This document shows positions 32,621 to 41,533 of a DNA stretch of 64,000 nt, in pieces; the stretch's first letter is position 1; each line of letters begins with the position of its first letter. The DNA is from a virus. The stretch lies in IMG/VR virus record IMGVR_UViG_3300010334_006426, positions 1-64,000 of that record. One strand, 5' to 3'. Position numbers and translations under genes: made by a program. The notes under the pieces were generated by a model that worked only from the letters and a program-made list of their open reading frames with translations, ran no database searches and was not told the DNA's origin.

Positions 32621-33465
32621 TCACCGAAGCTAAATCCACCAGCGTCAACTCCTCTATCTCTACCTATCATTCCTAGCTCCCGGGCAACCGTACCTGCGTC
32701 GTCTGTCTCTGGATAATCTTCTATTGTATCCACTTCACCCGATCCTTCGCCTTCTGCAGATTGTTTTTCTACTTGCTTTTCCTTTAGTACTCCTGCTTGC
32801 TTAAGAATATCTATTAAATCATAAGATTTTATCTTTAATTGCTGATCTTTAGGCAAGCCCGGGGTCTCGTTGTATTCTTTTATAGCGTTTTTAAGTACAC
32901 CTAAAATTTCTTTTTCGTTAATATCTTCGTCAGGCAGCCCAAAGACTAAAGCCTTCAGCTTCTTATTCTCAATAGCTACCGATTTATCTATTTCATATAC
33001 AGTTTCTGTCTTTACTGGCTTAGCCTCTGGAGCAGATTTTGCACCATCTTCTACAGCTTTTTCCACTTCTTTAGGCTGCGCTACGGCATTACCATGTTCA
33101 TCTATATCAATAACATCAAGTAAATTATTAACTATTCTAGCTGTATAGCCTGCAACAGTTGATCCAATTTTTAGTTCGTCTTTTATTAAATTAATTAACT
33201 CAACCTTGAATTTATCTTTTGAACCAGGGTAAAATAGTTTATATTCCATACCATTAGATGTATGTGTTACAGGTTTGAACAGCTTGGTTTCTATACTGTT
33301 AATTAATGAATCAATTTTTTCGTCCGGTAACCCCTTCAAGCCGTAACCACCACCAGCACCCTGACGGGGATCAGATTTAAATTTTAACTTATCAACAGCA
33401 TATTTTGCCATTTCATCTAAATGCTTTGAATATGCCTCAAAAATAAATTTACTATCATTGTCCAT
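32617..33465 (-). CDS. Late protein of unknown function with leader-like N-terminus
   Basis: A 282-residue, acidic, mostly helical protein. The start MDNDSKFIFEAYSKHLDEM has an I-F-E|A site like the other leader-bearing proteins, though it lacks the basic residue at position 2-3. Residues 35-52 are Gly-rich, and the C-terminal 50 residues are Glu/Gly/Asp-rich and disordered. A TATAAATA box lies 10 nt upstream. It stands alone on the minus strand within the replication genes. Possible internal or core head protein. Confidence 0.5.
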   Translation of the reverse strand: MDNDSKFIFEAYSKHLDEMAKYAVDKLKFKSDPRQGAGGGYGLKGLPDEKIDSLINSIETKLFKPVTHTSNGMEYKLFYPGSKDKFKVELINLIKDELKIGSTVAGYTARIVNNLLDVIDIDEHGNAVAQPKEVEKAVEDGAKSAPEAKPVKTETVYEIDKSVAIENKKLKALVFGLPDEDINEKEILGVLKNAIKEYNETPGLPKDQQLKIKSYDLIDILKQAGVLKEKQVEKQSAEGEGSGEVDTIEDYPETDDAGTVARELGMIGRDRGVDAGGFSFGD

Positions 33466-33475
33466 AGTACTTGAT

Positions 33476-33483
33476 TATTTATA
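33476..33483 (-). promoter_or_regulatory. Late promoter box TATAAATA
   Basis: Exact consensus 10 nt before the ATG at 33465, a longer spacing than usual here. Confidence 0.6.
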
Positions 33484-33505
33484 AGAAATCATTATAATTT
33501 CATGT

Positions 33506-34156
33506 ATGATAGGGGTTTTTTCAGTAAGTCCGTTAGAGGGAAACTGTTTACTAGAGAAGACATTGCCAAAAAATAGTAATTTAACCCTTAATATTCAATA
33601 TAATAATAAAGTCATAGGACTTAGTAAATTCTATAATAGTATAATAGAAGATGCAAAGAACGACAAATATGAGGTAGTTATTTGCTGTCATCATGATGTT
33701 TCTTTAAGATTCGCGAATCTAGAAGTTGCTGCTAAAGATGCTTTAATGAATTTTGATGTTGTTGGTGTCGCAGGAGGGCGCGTACCTTCGATTATAGAGA
33801 AAAATTTATGGCATTGGATGATGCCCAGTTCTAACTACAGAGGTATAGCTGCTCACGGAGATAAAATTGATAATATGTTTGTTACATCTTTTGGCCCTAC
33901 CCCTGCATCGGTTGATGTATTAGACGGGGTATTTTTAATGTTCAATACTAAAAAGGTTAGAGATTCTGGTGCCAGATTTGATGAAAGTTTTATGTGGCAT
34001 CATTATGATATAGATTTTAGCTTGACTTGTAGAAAGCATAATCTTAAATTAGGTGTATGGCCTGTACTAGTATATCATCAGAGTCCAGGGTTAAGAGACC
34101 TAGAGGATAAGGAATGGGTAAAAAGTAATAACTTTTTTAAATTAAAATGGAAGTAA
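33506..34156 (+). CDS. GT-A glycosyltransferase-like protein
   Basis: A 216-residue protein. VVICCHHDVSLRF near residue 55 matches the D-x-D-type nucleotide-sugar loop (H-H-D-V), LDGVFLMFNTKKV near 143 and FDESFMWHHYDIDFSLTCRK near 156-175 match the acceptor-side motif of family 2/StrF-like glycosyltransferases. It is shorter than the usual GT2 but has both halves of the fold. Overlap of 10 nt with gene 41 places it in the replication operon. Acceptor unknown. Confidence 0.7.
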   Translation: MIGVFSVSPLEGNCLLEKTLPKNSNLTLNIQYNNKVIGLSKFYNSIIEDAKNDKYEVVICCHHDVSLRFANLEVAAKDALMNFDVVGVAGGRVPSIIEKNLWHWMMPSSNYRGIAAHGDKIDNMFVTSFGPTPASVDVLDGVFLMFNTKKVRDSGARFDESFMWHHYDIDFSLTCRKHNLKLGVWPVLVYHQSPGLRDLEDKEWVKSNNFFKLKWK

Positions 34157-35484
34157 AAACAAAAAAACAATTAGATTTAGATTTTTATGAAAATGTAGTG
34201 ATATACAACTCGCTCATTAACCCTGATTATCTTTCATCTATTATAGATTCGCTCGATGTTAGGTATTTTAAAAATAAAGATATTAAAAATATCATTTCAA
34301 TTATTATTAAATTTTTTCAAGAGAGAGGAACAACGCCCACTCATACCGAACTTAAGGCCTATCTTATTAACGATGAGCTCAAGACAAGCTTCAAGAACGT
34401 TGTTAATTTGTTTGTAGATTTAGATAAAAAATTTGAAAAAAATGAATTGGTAGATAACACAGAATTGTTTTTAAAAGAAAAAGCAGTATACCATGCATTG
34501 TTAGACGCGGCCGATAAATTAGATTCTAAACAATTAAATACAGCTGACCTTCTTACTAAGATAGAAAAAGCTGTTGGGATTAACCTATCTCAGCATATGG
34601 GTATAGAATTATTTAATGATATAGATTTATTTATTAAAGATCTTCATAGCGAAGAACCACATATCAAATCTGGCTGGAAATGGTTAGACGGTAAACTTGG
34701 CGGAGGTTTTCTAGAAAACGGTAGAGCTCTTTATGTATTTGCAGGTGAAACGAATGTAGGGAAAAGTATTGTTCTAGGAAATATTGCTACAAATATTGCC
34801 CTGGATGGAAAGACAGTATTACTAGTTTCTCTTGAAATGAGCGAAATGATGTACGCGAGAAGACTATCATCTTCTATAACCAGTATACCTCTTAGCCATT
34901 TAAAATCGGAATCGGACAATTTAAAGCAATTAATTACACAGATAGCTTCTGGCAAAAGCTCTAAGATTATTATTAAAGAGTTCCCGCCCTCCACACTAAC
35001 ACCACATCAATTAAAGGCTTTTGTTAAGAAGCTTATTCAAAAAAATATTAAACCGGATGCTATTGTGTTGGATTATTTAAATCTTTTACACAGCCCACTC
35101 GGTAATAACAGCTATGAAAGAGTTTTATATGCGGCACAACAAGTACGGGCTTTGAGTTACGAGCTAAACTGTCCAATTATTTCAGCTACACAGCTGAACA
35201 GGTCTGGTTATAATGTTGATAACCCCGGTTTAGAAACAATATCTGAGAGTATAGGTCTTGCAACCACTTCAGATGCAATTATATCTATTTGGCAAAAAGA
35301 TGAAGATAAAGAACTTGGTATTATTAATATAGGTATGACAAAGAACCGATTTGGGCCTAATTTTGGCAGTATTGCATTAAAAATCGATTATAATACATTA
35401 CAGATTACAGAAGACGATACTATTAACGAAAGCGAAGAGGCTAGAGAATTTACTAAATCGCTCGCTAATTTAAGTTCTACGTGA
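34147..35484 (+). CDS. 41: gp41-like replicative DNA helicase (DnaB type)
   Basis: A 445-residue DnaB-family helicase (T4 gp41 is 475). Walker A is GETNVGKS (about residue 200), SLEMSEMMYARR near 228 is motif 1a, DAIVLDYLNLL near 303 is Walker B, and SATQLNRSG near 340 plus KNRFG near 400 (arginine finger region) complete the RecA core. The N-terminal about 150 residues form the primase-binding helical part. Works with gp61 and the gp59-like loader encoded nearby. Confidence 0.93.
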   Translation: MEVKTKKQLDLDFYENVVIYNSLINPDYLSSIIDSLDVRYFKNKDIKNIISIIIKFFQERGTTPTHTELKAYLINDELKTSFKNVVNLFVDLDKKFEKNELVDNTELFLKEKAVYHALLDAADKLDSKQLNTADLLTKIEKAVGINLSQHMGIELFNDIDLFIKDLHSEEPHIKSGWKWLDGKLGGGFLENGRALYVFAGETNVGKSIVLGNIATNIALDGKTVLLVSLEMSEMMYARRLSSSITSIPLSHLKSESDNLKQLITQIASGKSSKIIIKEFPPSTLTPHQLKAFVKKLIQKNIKPDAIVLDYLNLLHSPLGNNSYERVLYAAQQVRALSYELNCPIISATQLNRSGYNVDNPGLETISESIGLATTSDAIISIWQKDEDKELGIINIGMTKNRFGPNFGSIALKIDYNTLQITEDDTINESEEAREFTKSLANLSST

Positions 35485-35526
35485 TTTTCACCCCACCACA
35501 AATAAATTCATATAGTTTTAGATTGT

Positions 35527-35793
35527 ATGAATTTCAACAATATACATCAAGAAGAAACAGATCACTTATTTAGATCTTATTGTAGTTTTGTCTGTATTGC
35601 GTTTAATAAGAAATATAACCTTGCAAATATTTTATTATTATTTTTACAGAACAAAAATTTAAAAAGTTTATTTAAGTCACTATTAGATGTTGAAAGCGAT
35701 GTTCTTGCAGTTAAAATGTTCCTTGAGTTTGATCCTTCATTATGTAAAAGCAAATATATAATGAAGTATCTAAACACTCATAGAGCAAAATGA
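35527..35793 (+). CDS. Small protein between gp41 and gp59-like genes
   Basis: An 88-residue helical protein rich in Leu, Phe and Lys; not recognised. In T4 the gene before 59 and 32 is 33, the late coactivator, but I see no sequence resemblance to gp33. It overlaps the next gene by 4 nt. Function unknown. Confidence 0.5.
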   Translation: MNFNNIHQEETDHLFRSYCSFVCIAFNKKYNLANILLLFLQNKNLKSLFKSLLDVESDVLAVKMFLEFDPSLCKSKYIMKYLNTHRAK

Positions 35794-36422
35794 TTTCAGA
35801 AAAAATAATTTATAATCTCTTTTTAAAGGTTTCCAGGTCACAGGCTGGTCTACCCTACAGACTTAGAAAGCAATGGCATGGTTTTGAGGAGACGCCCCAC
35901 TATCAACATGTATTAAGACTAAAAAACTTTTTCTCTCGCAACAAAAGTGTTGATATAAATGATTTTTTCTCTGCTCCATATACAATATATCCAGGCGAAA
36001 GTGGGTTTGATCTACCATTTTACTCATCACCCAAAGCAATAAAGATATATACTTTAGCTCAAAAAAAGAAGCTTTTATTGGAACCTGATGATAATTATCA
36101 TTTACAAAGTATTACTAAAGGTTTAAAATATATTTTTCGATACTGCAAAGAAAAAAATATAAAAATTTTTCAGTATCCAGAATATAGGGAAGGTATTCAC
36201 CCTGCTTTTATTTCACATTTAAAAGAAAATCGAGTCAGTATATACAACATGTTTGCTTTTGAAAATTTTGATAAATGGTTAAGAACTGTTGACTCTGATA
36301 TACTTCATTTTATTCTTGGAGATCTTTACAATAACTTAGATGTTTTTAGGACTAAGTTTCTGACAAGTAAGTATGCTAAAAAATTATCTACAGTAGGATT
36401 AAAGAAAATATCGGAAAAATAA
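35790..36422 (+). CDS. 59: gp59-like helicase loader (tentative)
   Basis: A 210-residue, basic, helical protein, near T4 gp59 (217). IIYNLFLKVSRS near the N-terminus, the Arg/Lys-rich RLRKQW then HYQHVLRLKNFFSR, KAIKIYTLAQKKK mid-protein, and HPAFISHLKENRVSIYNMFAF near residue 150 can be laid over the same elements of gp59 by eye. The position directly before gene 32 is as in T4 (59-32). gp59 loads gp41 on gp32-coated forks. The similarity is distant, so the call leans on synteny. Confidence 0.5.
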   Translation: MISEKIIYNLFLKVSRSQAGLPYRLRKQWHGFEETPHYQHVLRLKNFFSRNKSVDINDFFSAPYTIYPGESGFDLPFYSSPKAIKIYTLAQKKKLLLEPDDNYHLQSITKGLKYIFRYCKEKNIKIFQYPEYREGIHPAFISHLKENRVSIYNMFAFENFDKWLRTVDSDILHFILGDLYNNLDVFRTKFLTSKYAKKLSTVGLKKISEK

Positions 36423-36465
36423 AAAAAATAGTTGATTCTTTTTTCGAATACATTATTATATATAC

Positions 36466-37305
36466 ATGAGCGTAATTACCAAATCAATGTTTGAAAGCAT
36501 TAAAAGTGCTTTAGTAAAAAATAACACCCAACCTTCCCGTAATAAGGATATTTTAAAGTGTGAGGTAGGCAATACATATACAGTCCGATTGTTACCGAAC
36601 GCTACTAATCCTGAAAAAACATTCTTCCATTATTATACTTTTGGATGGACCAGCTTCTGCACTGGCCAATATGTTTCTGCTATTAGTCCCTCTAGTTTTG
36701 GTGGCCGTGATCCTATTGCAGAATATCGCTACAAAGTATTAAAAACTGGCACCGAAGAGGAAAAAAACAAAGCAAGAGCTATTATTCGCTCCGAAAAATG
36801 GTTGGTAAATGCTTATATTATCAACGATCCAGTTAATCCCGATAATAATGGCAAAAATATGATTGTTCGTTACGGTAAGCAGCTTCATAAGATTATTATG
36901 GATGCGATTGAAGGAGAAGGTGCAGAAGATTTTGGTCTTAAGATATTTGACCTTTCTGAAAAAGGATGTAATCTTAAGATCAAGGTTGAGCAGCAGGGGG
37001 ATTATCCCACATATGTTAGCAGCAAGTTTACACCTGCTAAAGCTATTGAAGGACTCGATAAGTCTAAATTTGATAGTATCTACAAAGGAATTATTGACCT
37101 GGACACTGTTTTCCCTGTTAAGAGCTGTGATGACCTCAAGATTATGCTCGATGAGCATTATTTCTGTAGTTCATCCGAACAGTCTGAGTCAACTGCTGCT
37201 GCACCTACCAAGAGTAATAAGAATGCCCCGACAGCTTCAGCAGAAGATTTGCTGGAAGATGATACAGTCAAGCAGCTTTTGGCGGATATTGAAGATACAA
37301 AATAA
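36466..37305 (+). CDS. 32: gp32-like single-stranded DNA-binding protein
   Basis: A 279-residue protein (T4 gp32 is 301). The N-terminal basic segment with SMFESIK is followed by the OB-fold core (YTVRLLPNATNPEKTFFHYY, GWTSFCTGQYVSAISPS) and the acidic C-terminus (EDLLEDDTVKQLLADIED) that recruits partners. The T4 zinc site (His/Cys ribbon) is not seen; the corresponding loop has one Cys only, as in marine relatives. It binds and protects ssDNA for gp43, UvsX and the gp59-like loader. Confidence 0.88.
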   Translation: MSVITKSMFESIKSALVKNNTQPSRNKDILKCEVGNTYTVRLLPNATNPEKTFFHYYTFGWTSFCTGQYVSAISPSSFGGRDPIAEYRYKVLKTGTEEEKNKARAIIRSEKWLVNAYIINDPVNPDNNGKNMIVRYGKQLHKIIMDAIEGEGAEDFGLKIFDLSEKGCNLKIKVEQQGDYPTYVSSKFTPAKAIEGLDKSKFDSIYKGIIDLDTVFPVKSCDDLKIMLDEHYFCSSSEQSESTAAAPTKSNKNAPTASAEDLLEDDTVKQLLADIEDTK

Positions 37306-37718
37306 TGTCTGATATTATTAATCTTGACCCTAATGCTGATCCGCATGCCAGGGAAGTGGTTCTTAATTTGCTCGGTGCAACATTATCTGAATTAAGAGAT
37401 ATCGATAGAGCTGTTGTTGGTTCTTCTCGTAATATATCTGCGTTAAAAACAGATTTAAAAAATGTTTTTACACAGCCAGGTCCGCAGTCAACAACAGTTG
37501 CAGCCGGTTTAAATATCCAACAACCACCTCCGTTAACCCCTGTTCCTATTCAAGTTGCCGCAGTCAACACTACACAACAAGTAGAGACTATTCAAGAGGA
37601 TCCAAATCAACTAGTATTTGATTTTAATAAAAAAATTACACCAGATGATGTTATTGACAAGTTAGATAGAATTTTAGACAAATTAGATTCAGTTATTAGT
37701 TTAATTAAAAAAAATTAA
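37305..37718 (+). CDS. Protein of unknown function after gp32
   Basis: A 137-residue protein sharing one base with the gp32 stop codon. Residues 1-45 are helical, residues 55-95 are Pro/Gln/Val/Thr-rich and disordered, and the C-terminus (FDFNKKITPDDVIDKLDRIL then DKLDSVISLIKK) is an amphipathic, probably coiled-coil, helix. It may bind a replication or transcription partner through that helix; the T4 gp33 role was considered but there is no recognisable match. Confidence 0.5.
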   Translation: MSDIINLDPNADPHAREVVLNLLGATLSELRDIDRAVVGSSRNISALKTDLKNVFTQPGPQSTTVAAGLNIQQPPPLTPVPIQVAAVNTTQQVETIQEDPNQLVFDFNKKITPDDVIDKLDRILDKLDSVISLIKKN

Positions 37719-37753
37719 TATTGCAATCTATTGTTAGCTAATATAATCATATT

Positions 37754-38482
37754 GTGAATGTATTCATACCCAATAAAAAATTGTTTTTAAGTGGGTTTTT
37801 GTCACCATTATCGAAAATAAATGATAGTTGTGTTGTATGCATAAAGGATTCAGGTCTTAACTGTACCGTTTGTACAGCTGACTCGTCTATCATTCTTAAT
37901 GCGCAATATAAGCTTAATCTTGATATTGATAATACATTATGTTTGAACATTGCTGATGTAAAGAAAGTTATAAAAGCTTTTGAATGTATCAGCGGGGATA
38001 CATTTACTTTTAATGTTGATAAAAACAATATTAACTATTCCGGGCCAGAAGTTAATTTTAAATATCATTTACTAGAAAACGGAATTATAACACAACCTAA
38101 GCTTAATATTGATAAAATAGATTGTTTAGAATTTCCTATCTCTTTTGTTGTTCAATATAAAACTTTAATAGAATTATTGAGAGGTAGTACCTTTGCAACT
38201 GAAAGTAACAAGCTTTATCTGTATTCTAAAGATAATAAGATTTACGGTGATCTGACTGATAGAGCAAGACACAATATAGATAGTTTTTCTATACCATTAG
38301 CTGAATACACTGGCGTAGAATTAACAGATATATGCTTGAACTTTGAATTAATCAGAATAATTAGTAGTGTGAGGGTCAAGCAGTTAGAATGTAAGATTAA
38401 TCCCAAGCTTGGTGTTATTGTTTTTCAATTAAATGACGAGACAATAAAAACAAGATATATTGCCTCTTCACTGGTAAAATGA
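37754..38482 (+). CDS. 45: gp45-like sliding clamp
   Basis: A 242-residue protein (T4 gp45 is 228) with the two-domain beta/alpha repeat of processivity clamps: KLFLSGFLSPLSKINDS at the start of domain 1, INYSGPEVNFKYHLL mid-protein and TIKTRYIASSLVK at the C-terminus, as in gp45. It forms the trimeric ring for gp43 and, in T4, the mobile activator of late transcription with gp33/gp55. GTG start after an AT-rich ATATTGTG sequence. Overlaps the next gene by 4 nt. Confidence 0.8.
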   Translation: MNVFIPNKKLFLSGFLSPLSKINDSCVVCIKDSGLNCTVCTADSSIILNAQYKLNLDIDNTLCLNIADVKKVIKAFECISGDTFTFNVDKNNINYSGPEVNFKYHLLENGIITQPKLNIDKIDCLEFPISFVVQYKTLIELLRGSTFATESNKLYLYSKDNKIYGDLTDRARHNIDSFSIPLAEYTGVELTDICLNFELIRIISSVRVKQLECKINPKLGVIVFQLNDETIKTRYIASSLVK

Positions 38483-38841
38483 AAACGCCTAATAATAAAA
38501 TTAGAACGCCTAGCTATTTTATGAAGAGGCTACGTGACAACGGTTTTATTGTTTTAAGAATATTTGATAGATATGGAAAGCACGATCCTAGGAGATGGAC
38601 AGTTCTAGTTGACCCTGGGTTGGCTTCTGTTTTTATCACCTGTTTTTCAAATAAAGATTTTAACGGTGATTTAATGTTTGAACTAAATGATGGCGGTATT
38701 AGATTTAATAAAAACTATAGCATTAAAACCGATAGTATAGAAGTAATTATCACCTATTTGTTAGATCGCGGTATTAACAATAATCCTCACAACAGCCCGT
38801 ATTATGTGCAAAGACCTAAATATTCTAGTGAAAAAACCTGA
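38479..38841 (+). CDS. Conserved-looking phage protein, unknown function
   Basis: A 120-residue protein, starting in an ATGA overlap with gene 45. PSYFMKRLRDNGFIVLRIFD, then HDPRRWTVLVDPG and SVFITCFSNKDF form a compact alpha/beta pattern that I recall from marine T4-like phages without a known role. The position after the clamp suggested gp62, but length and sequence do not fit the clamp-loader small subunit (187 residues in T4). Confidence 0.5.
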   Translation: MKTPNNKIRTPSYFMKRLRDNGFIVLRIFDRYGKHDPRRWTVLVDPGLASVFITCFSNKDFNGDLMFELNDGGIRFNKNYSIKTDSIEVIITYLLDRGINNNPHNSPYYVQRPKYSSEKT

Positions 38842-38860
38842 TAAAAATAAAGACGATAAT

Positions 38861-39157
38861 ATGGACAAAAAACCTAAAATAGCTAATGTTGAAAAAAAGC
38901 AAATAGAAGATCTGCTAAAATCTAGTCTTCAGGACTTTTTGCTACGTAAATCGACTATTGGTTCGGAAAAAGCTAAAAATGTTCAAAATCTTGTTTCTCT
39001 CATTACAGAATATTTGAGTGCATTTATAGTAATTGGTTATGATGTTTCTGGTGAGCCTGTTAACCTGATACATGCAACTAATCAAATGGATGCTGATGCT
39101 CTAAGTGCTGCAATTAATAAATTTATTATCCATTCAATTCAAAATAACGACAAGTGA
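38861..39157 (+). CDS. Small helical protein, unknown function
   Basis: 98 residues from the ATG at 38861. A GTG at 38828 and an ATG at 38804 are in frame upstream, overlapping the previous gene. The core (QIEDLLKSSLQDFLLRKS and LISLITEYLSAFIVIGYD-like helices) is amphipathic. No motif recognised. It overlaps the RmlD-like gene by 4 nt. Confidence 0.45.
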   Translation: MDKKPKIANVEKKQIEDLLKSSLQDFLLRKSTIGSEKAKNVQNLVSLITEYLSAFIVIGYDVSGEPVNLIHATNQMDADALSAAINKFIIHSIQNNDK

Positions 39158-40017
39158 AAACGGTTTTAATCTTTGGCAAAGGATTTATCGGTAGGGGATT
39201 AGAAAAGTTTTTACTCACAAAAAATGTTTCGGTAGAAGCGTATAGCCATGCAGAGTTAAATTATTCTGATCCTGTTTTATTACAGCAATTTTTAAAAGAT
39301 AGATACTCTAATTATGAAGTTGTAATTAATTGCTCTGGTTACACAGGCTTGCCTAATGTTGACGGGTGCGAAAGTAATAAATCAGATTGTTGGTTTAGAA
39401 ACGTTATTGTTCCTAGGAATATTGTTTTAAGTTCTAATATGTTCGAATTACCAGTATTTCAAATTAATAGTGGGTGCATCTATACCGGATACGAGAAACA
39501 TTTTTCGGAATTAGATGAGCCTAATTTTGGATTGTTTAATAATGAAAGTAGTTTTTATAGTAAGACAAAGCATGCTTCAGAGACTATTTTTAAGAATTGT
39601 CTTGTTTACAGCATTAGAATTCGCATGCCGTTTGAAGGTTCATTGGATAAGAAAAATTATTTATATAAACTCTACAAATATAATAGCTTGATAAGCTCTC
39701 CGAATAGTTTAACTAGCACGGAAGATCTTTATAATTTTCTATTAAAATTTATAATACTTAGGAATACAATTGTTCCCGGGCCTATAAACGTTGTTAACGA
39801 AGGGTGTATGGAGGCTAAAGATATTATTGATATATTTAAAAAACATAATGTTATTAACGAAAAATGGAATTTTATTAATTTGGAAAATCTTAATACTGTC
39901 GCAAAAAGAAGTAATTGTATTTTAAGTACAGACAAAATTAAATCAGTCAATCTTCAGCTACCTGATGTACTAGAGTCCCTTGAAAGAGATATTAAAAAAT
40001 TTGCATCTTTACTTTAA
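39154..40017 (+). CDS. RmlD-like NAD(P)-dependent sugar reductase/epimerase
   Basis: A 287-residue extended SDR-type protein. VLIFGKGFIGRGLEKFL (residues 4-20) is the dinucleotide-binding G-x-x-G-x-x-G motif; INCSGYTGLPNVD near residue 60, INSGCIYTGY near 108 and YSKTKHASE (Y-x-x-x-K, about 134) follow RmlD/dTDP-4-dehydrorhamnose reductase. GTG start in a 4-nt overlap. It would make or alter a nucleotide sugar for the phage glycosyltransferases (inference). Ordinary RmlD is about the same length. Confidence 0.68.
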   Translation: MKTVLIFGKGFIGRGLEKFLLTKNVSVEAYSHAELNYSDPVLLQQFLKDRYSNYEVVINCSGYTGLPNVDGCESNKSDCWFRNVIVPRNIVLSSNMFELPVFQINSGCIYTGYEKHFSELDEPNFGLFNNESSFYSKTKHASETIFKNCLVYSIRIRMPFEGSLDKKNYLYKLYKYNSLISSPNSLTSTEDLYNFLLKFIILRNTIVPGPINVVNEGCMEAKDIIDIFKKHNVINEKWNFINLENLNTVAKRSNCILSTDKIKSVNLQLPDVLESLERDIKKFASLL

Positions 40018-40279
40018 TAAAAATTTACCTACTAACCGCGGAATTTATGCTGTTGAAAAAGGTCAATTTATTGGAGAGTTTTTTGTCTATATAAAAACTC
40101 TAGATAACGGGGAATTCTCTTTTTTGAGCTTACCAAAAATGAATAAAAGAAACGTTACCTCGGAGTCTTTTAATACAGGTCTTAAGAATAAGATTATTGT
40201 TTTTATTGAAAAATTACCAAAGCCTATATACAGATTATGCTGTCAGCAGTATAATAAGTCTGTTGATAAGCAGAAATAG
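39980..40279 (+). CDS. Small basic protein, unknown function
   Basis: A 99-residue frame beginning at a TTG inside the previous gene; a later TTG (about 40001) is also possible and no ATG is available near the start. The core (NRGIYAVEKGQFIGEFFVYI) looks like a small beta-sheet, followed by KPIYRLCCQQYNKS. Not recognised. The weak start makes its N-terminus uncertain. Confidence 0.45.
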   Translation: MKEILKNLHLYFNKNLPTNRGIYAVEKGQFIGEFFVYIKTLDNGEFSFLSLPKMNKRNVTSESFNTGLKNKIIVFIEKLPKPIYRLCCQQYNKSVDKQK

Positions 40280-40281
40280 CA

Positions 40282-40289
40282 TATAAATA
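40282..40289 (+). promoter_or_regulatory. Late promoter box TATAAATA
   Basis: Exact consensus ending 4 nt before the ATG at 40294, lying inside the replication block. Confidence 0.7.
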
Positions 40290-40293
40290 TAGT

Positions 40294-40470
40294 ATGGACT
40301 TTGTCAGACCAATAAAAATTACTAGCCCTATTAGCGGTCAACCAGTCGAACCTAAAATTGTAGAGCGGGTTTACGAAGGCAAGCTTTACAAAGAAGCGCA
40401 TTGGATTGACCCGGCTAGCGGTACCTTTATTCGTAAAGGTATAATTAGCGTGGAAGATATAAAAAAGTAA
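40294..40470 (+). CDS. 58-residue late protein
   Basis: A short frame supported by an exact late box at the standard 4-nt spacing. The product reads MDFVRPIKITSPISGQPVEP, then ERVYEGKLYKEAHWIDPASG and FIRKGIIS, a beta-rich small protein with no Cys. I recall similar short proteins in T4-like marine phages. Function unknown. It is a late gene placed between an early-type small gene and the primase gene. Confidence 0.6.
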   Translation: MDFVRPIKITSPISGQPVEPKIVERVYEGKLYKEAHWIDPASGTFIRKGIISVEDIKK

Positions 40471-40504
40471 TTGATTGTTCATAGTTTTACTTTAAACTTA
40501 AATA

Positions 40505-41533
40505 GTGGTATTATTAACTGAAGATTACATTATATCTAAGTTTTATCAGTACGCTGGGAATCCTAGGTACAATAGACTTTCTAAATCGTATAATGGTGGT
40601 TGTCCCACGTGTAGAGAGGGCACCTCGTGGGGAAAGAAGAGGCGCTTATACTACGTAACTAGAAAAAATTTAATATTTTGTCATAATTGCGGTTTAAGTA
40701 TGCGCCCGGCTAAATGGATACAATCTGTTTCTGGTCTTACATATGGAGAGGTCTTAAAAGAAAATAGTGGATTTCAGACAGAAATAAATTTAAGTGAAAC
40801 AAATAACGAACCTGAAAAGATTGTTAATCAAGAGGAATTACCTCTAGATCCTATTAATTTATTGGACCCTTCTCAAGTAAGTTTCTATAGCAATGATAGT
40901 ATAATTAAAGATGCTTTATCATTAGTTAGAAAAAGACGTTTAGATACAGCAGTCAACAGACCTAAGACGCTTTGGATTAGCTTAAAAGATAAAATTCATA
41001 GAGATAGATTGGTTGTACCGTTTTACGACATAGATGAAAAAATCGTTCACTATCAGTCGCGTACTATAAGGGAAAATAAATATAAAAAATTTCCAAAATA
41101 TCTATCTAAATTAAATAGCGAAAAAAGTCTTTTTGGAATTAATAGCATAAGCGAAAAAATTCCTTATCTGTTTATAACGGAAGGTCCAATCGATGCCTTT
41201 TTCATTGAAAATGGAATAGCTGTTGCAGGTATTAATGAAAGTAGTGATTTAGTATTTACAGATAAACAAAAATCACAAATAGCTGCTTTTCCGTTGCATG
41301 AAAAAATTTGGATATTGGATAATCAGCGGAATGATAAGGCTAGTAAAAAGAAGACTAACATCTTACTTAAGAAAGGTTATAAGGTTTTTATATGGCCGGA
41401 GAAAACAAAACATTTCAAAGACTTAAATGAAATGGCTATAAATCTAAAGATAGATAAAGTTTCTACAAAATTTATACTTGAAAATACCTTCTCCGGTATT
41501 AAGGGTAGTTTATTATTGTCTAACCTAGATTAA
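40505..41533 (+). CDS. 61: gp61-like DNA primase
   Basis: A 342-residue protein, the same length as T4 gp61. A zinc ribbon with C33, C36 (CPTC) and C59, C62 (CHNC) is followed by the Toprim core: FITEGPIDAFFIE near residue 222 and WILDNQRNDKA near 275. It synthesises RNA primers with gp41. The start is GTG, 34 nt after the preceding gene; the end overlaps the convergent late gene by 4 nt. Confidence 0.85.
   Translation: MVLLTEDYIISKFYQYAGNPRYNRLSKSYNGGCPTCREGTSWGKKRRLYYVTRKNLIFCHNCGLSMRPAKWIQSVSGLTYGEVLKENSGFQTEINLSETNNEPEKIVNQEELPLDPINLLDPSQVSFYSNDSIIKDALSLVRKRRLDTAVNRPKTLWISLKDKIHRDRLVVPFYDIDEKIVHYQSRTIRENKYKKFPKYLSKLNSEKSLFGINSISEKIPYLFITEGPIDAFFIENGIAVAGINESSDLVFTDKQKSQIAAFPLHEKIWILDNQRNDKASKKKTNILLKKGYKVFIWPEKTKHFKDLNEMAINLKIDKVSTKFILENTFSGIKGSLLLSNLD

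Noticed and set aside
38479-38841. The gene after the clamp as gp62, the clamp loader small subunit
   Set aside because: The 120-residue product is much shorter than gp62 and shows none of its sequence pattern; only the position suggested it.
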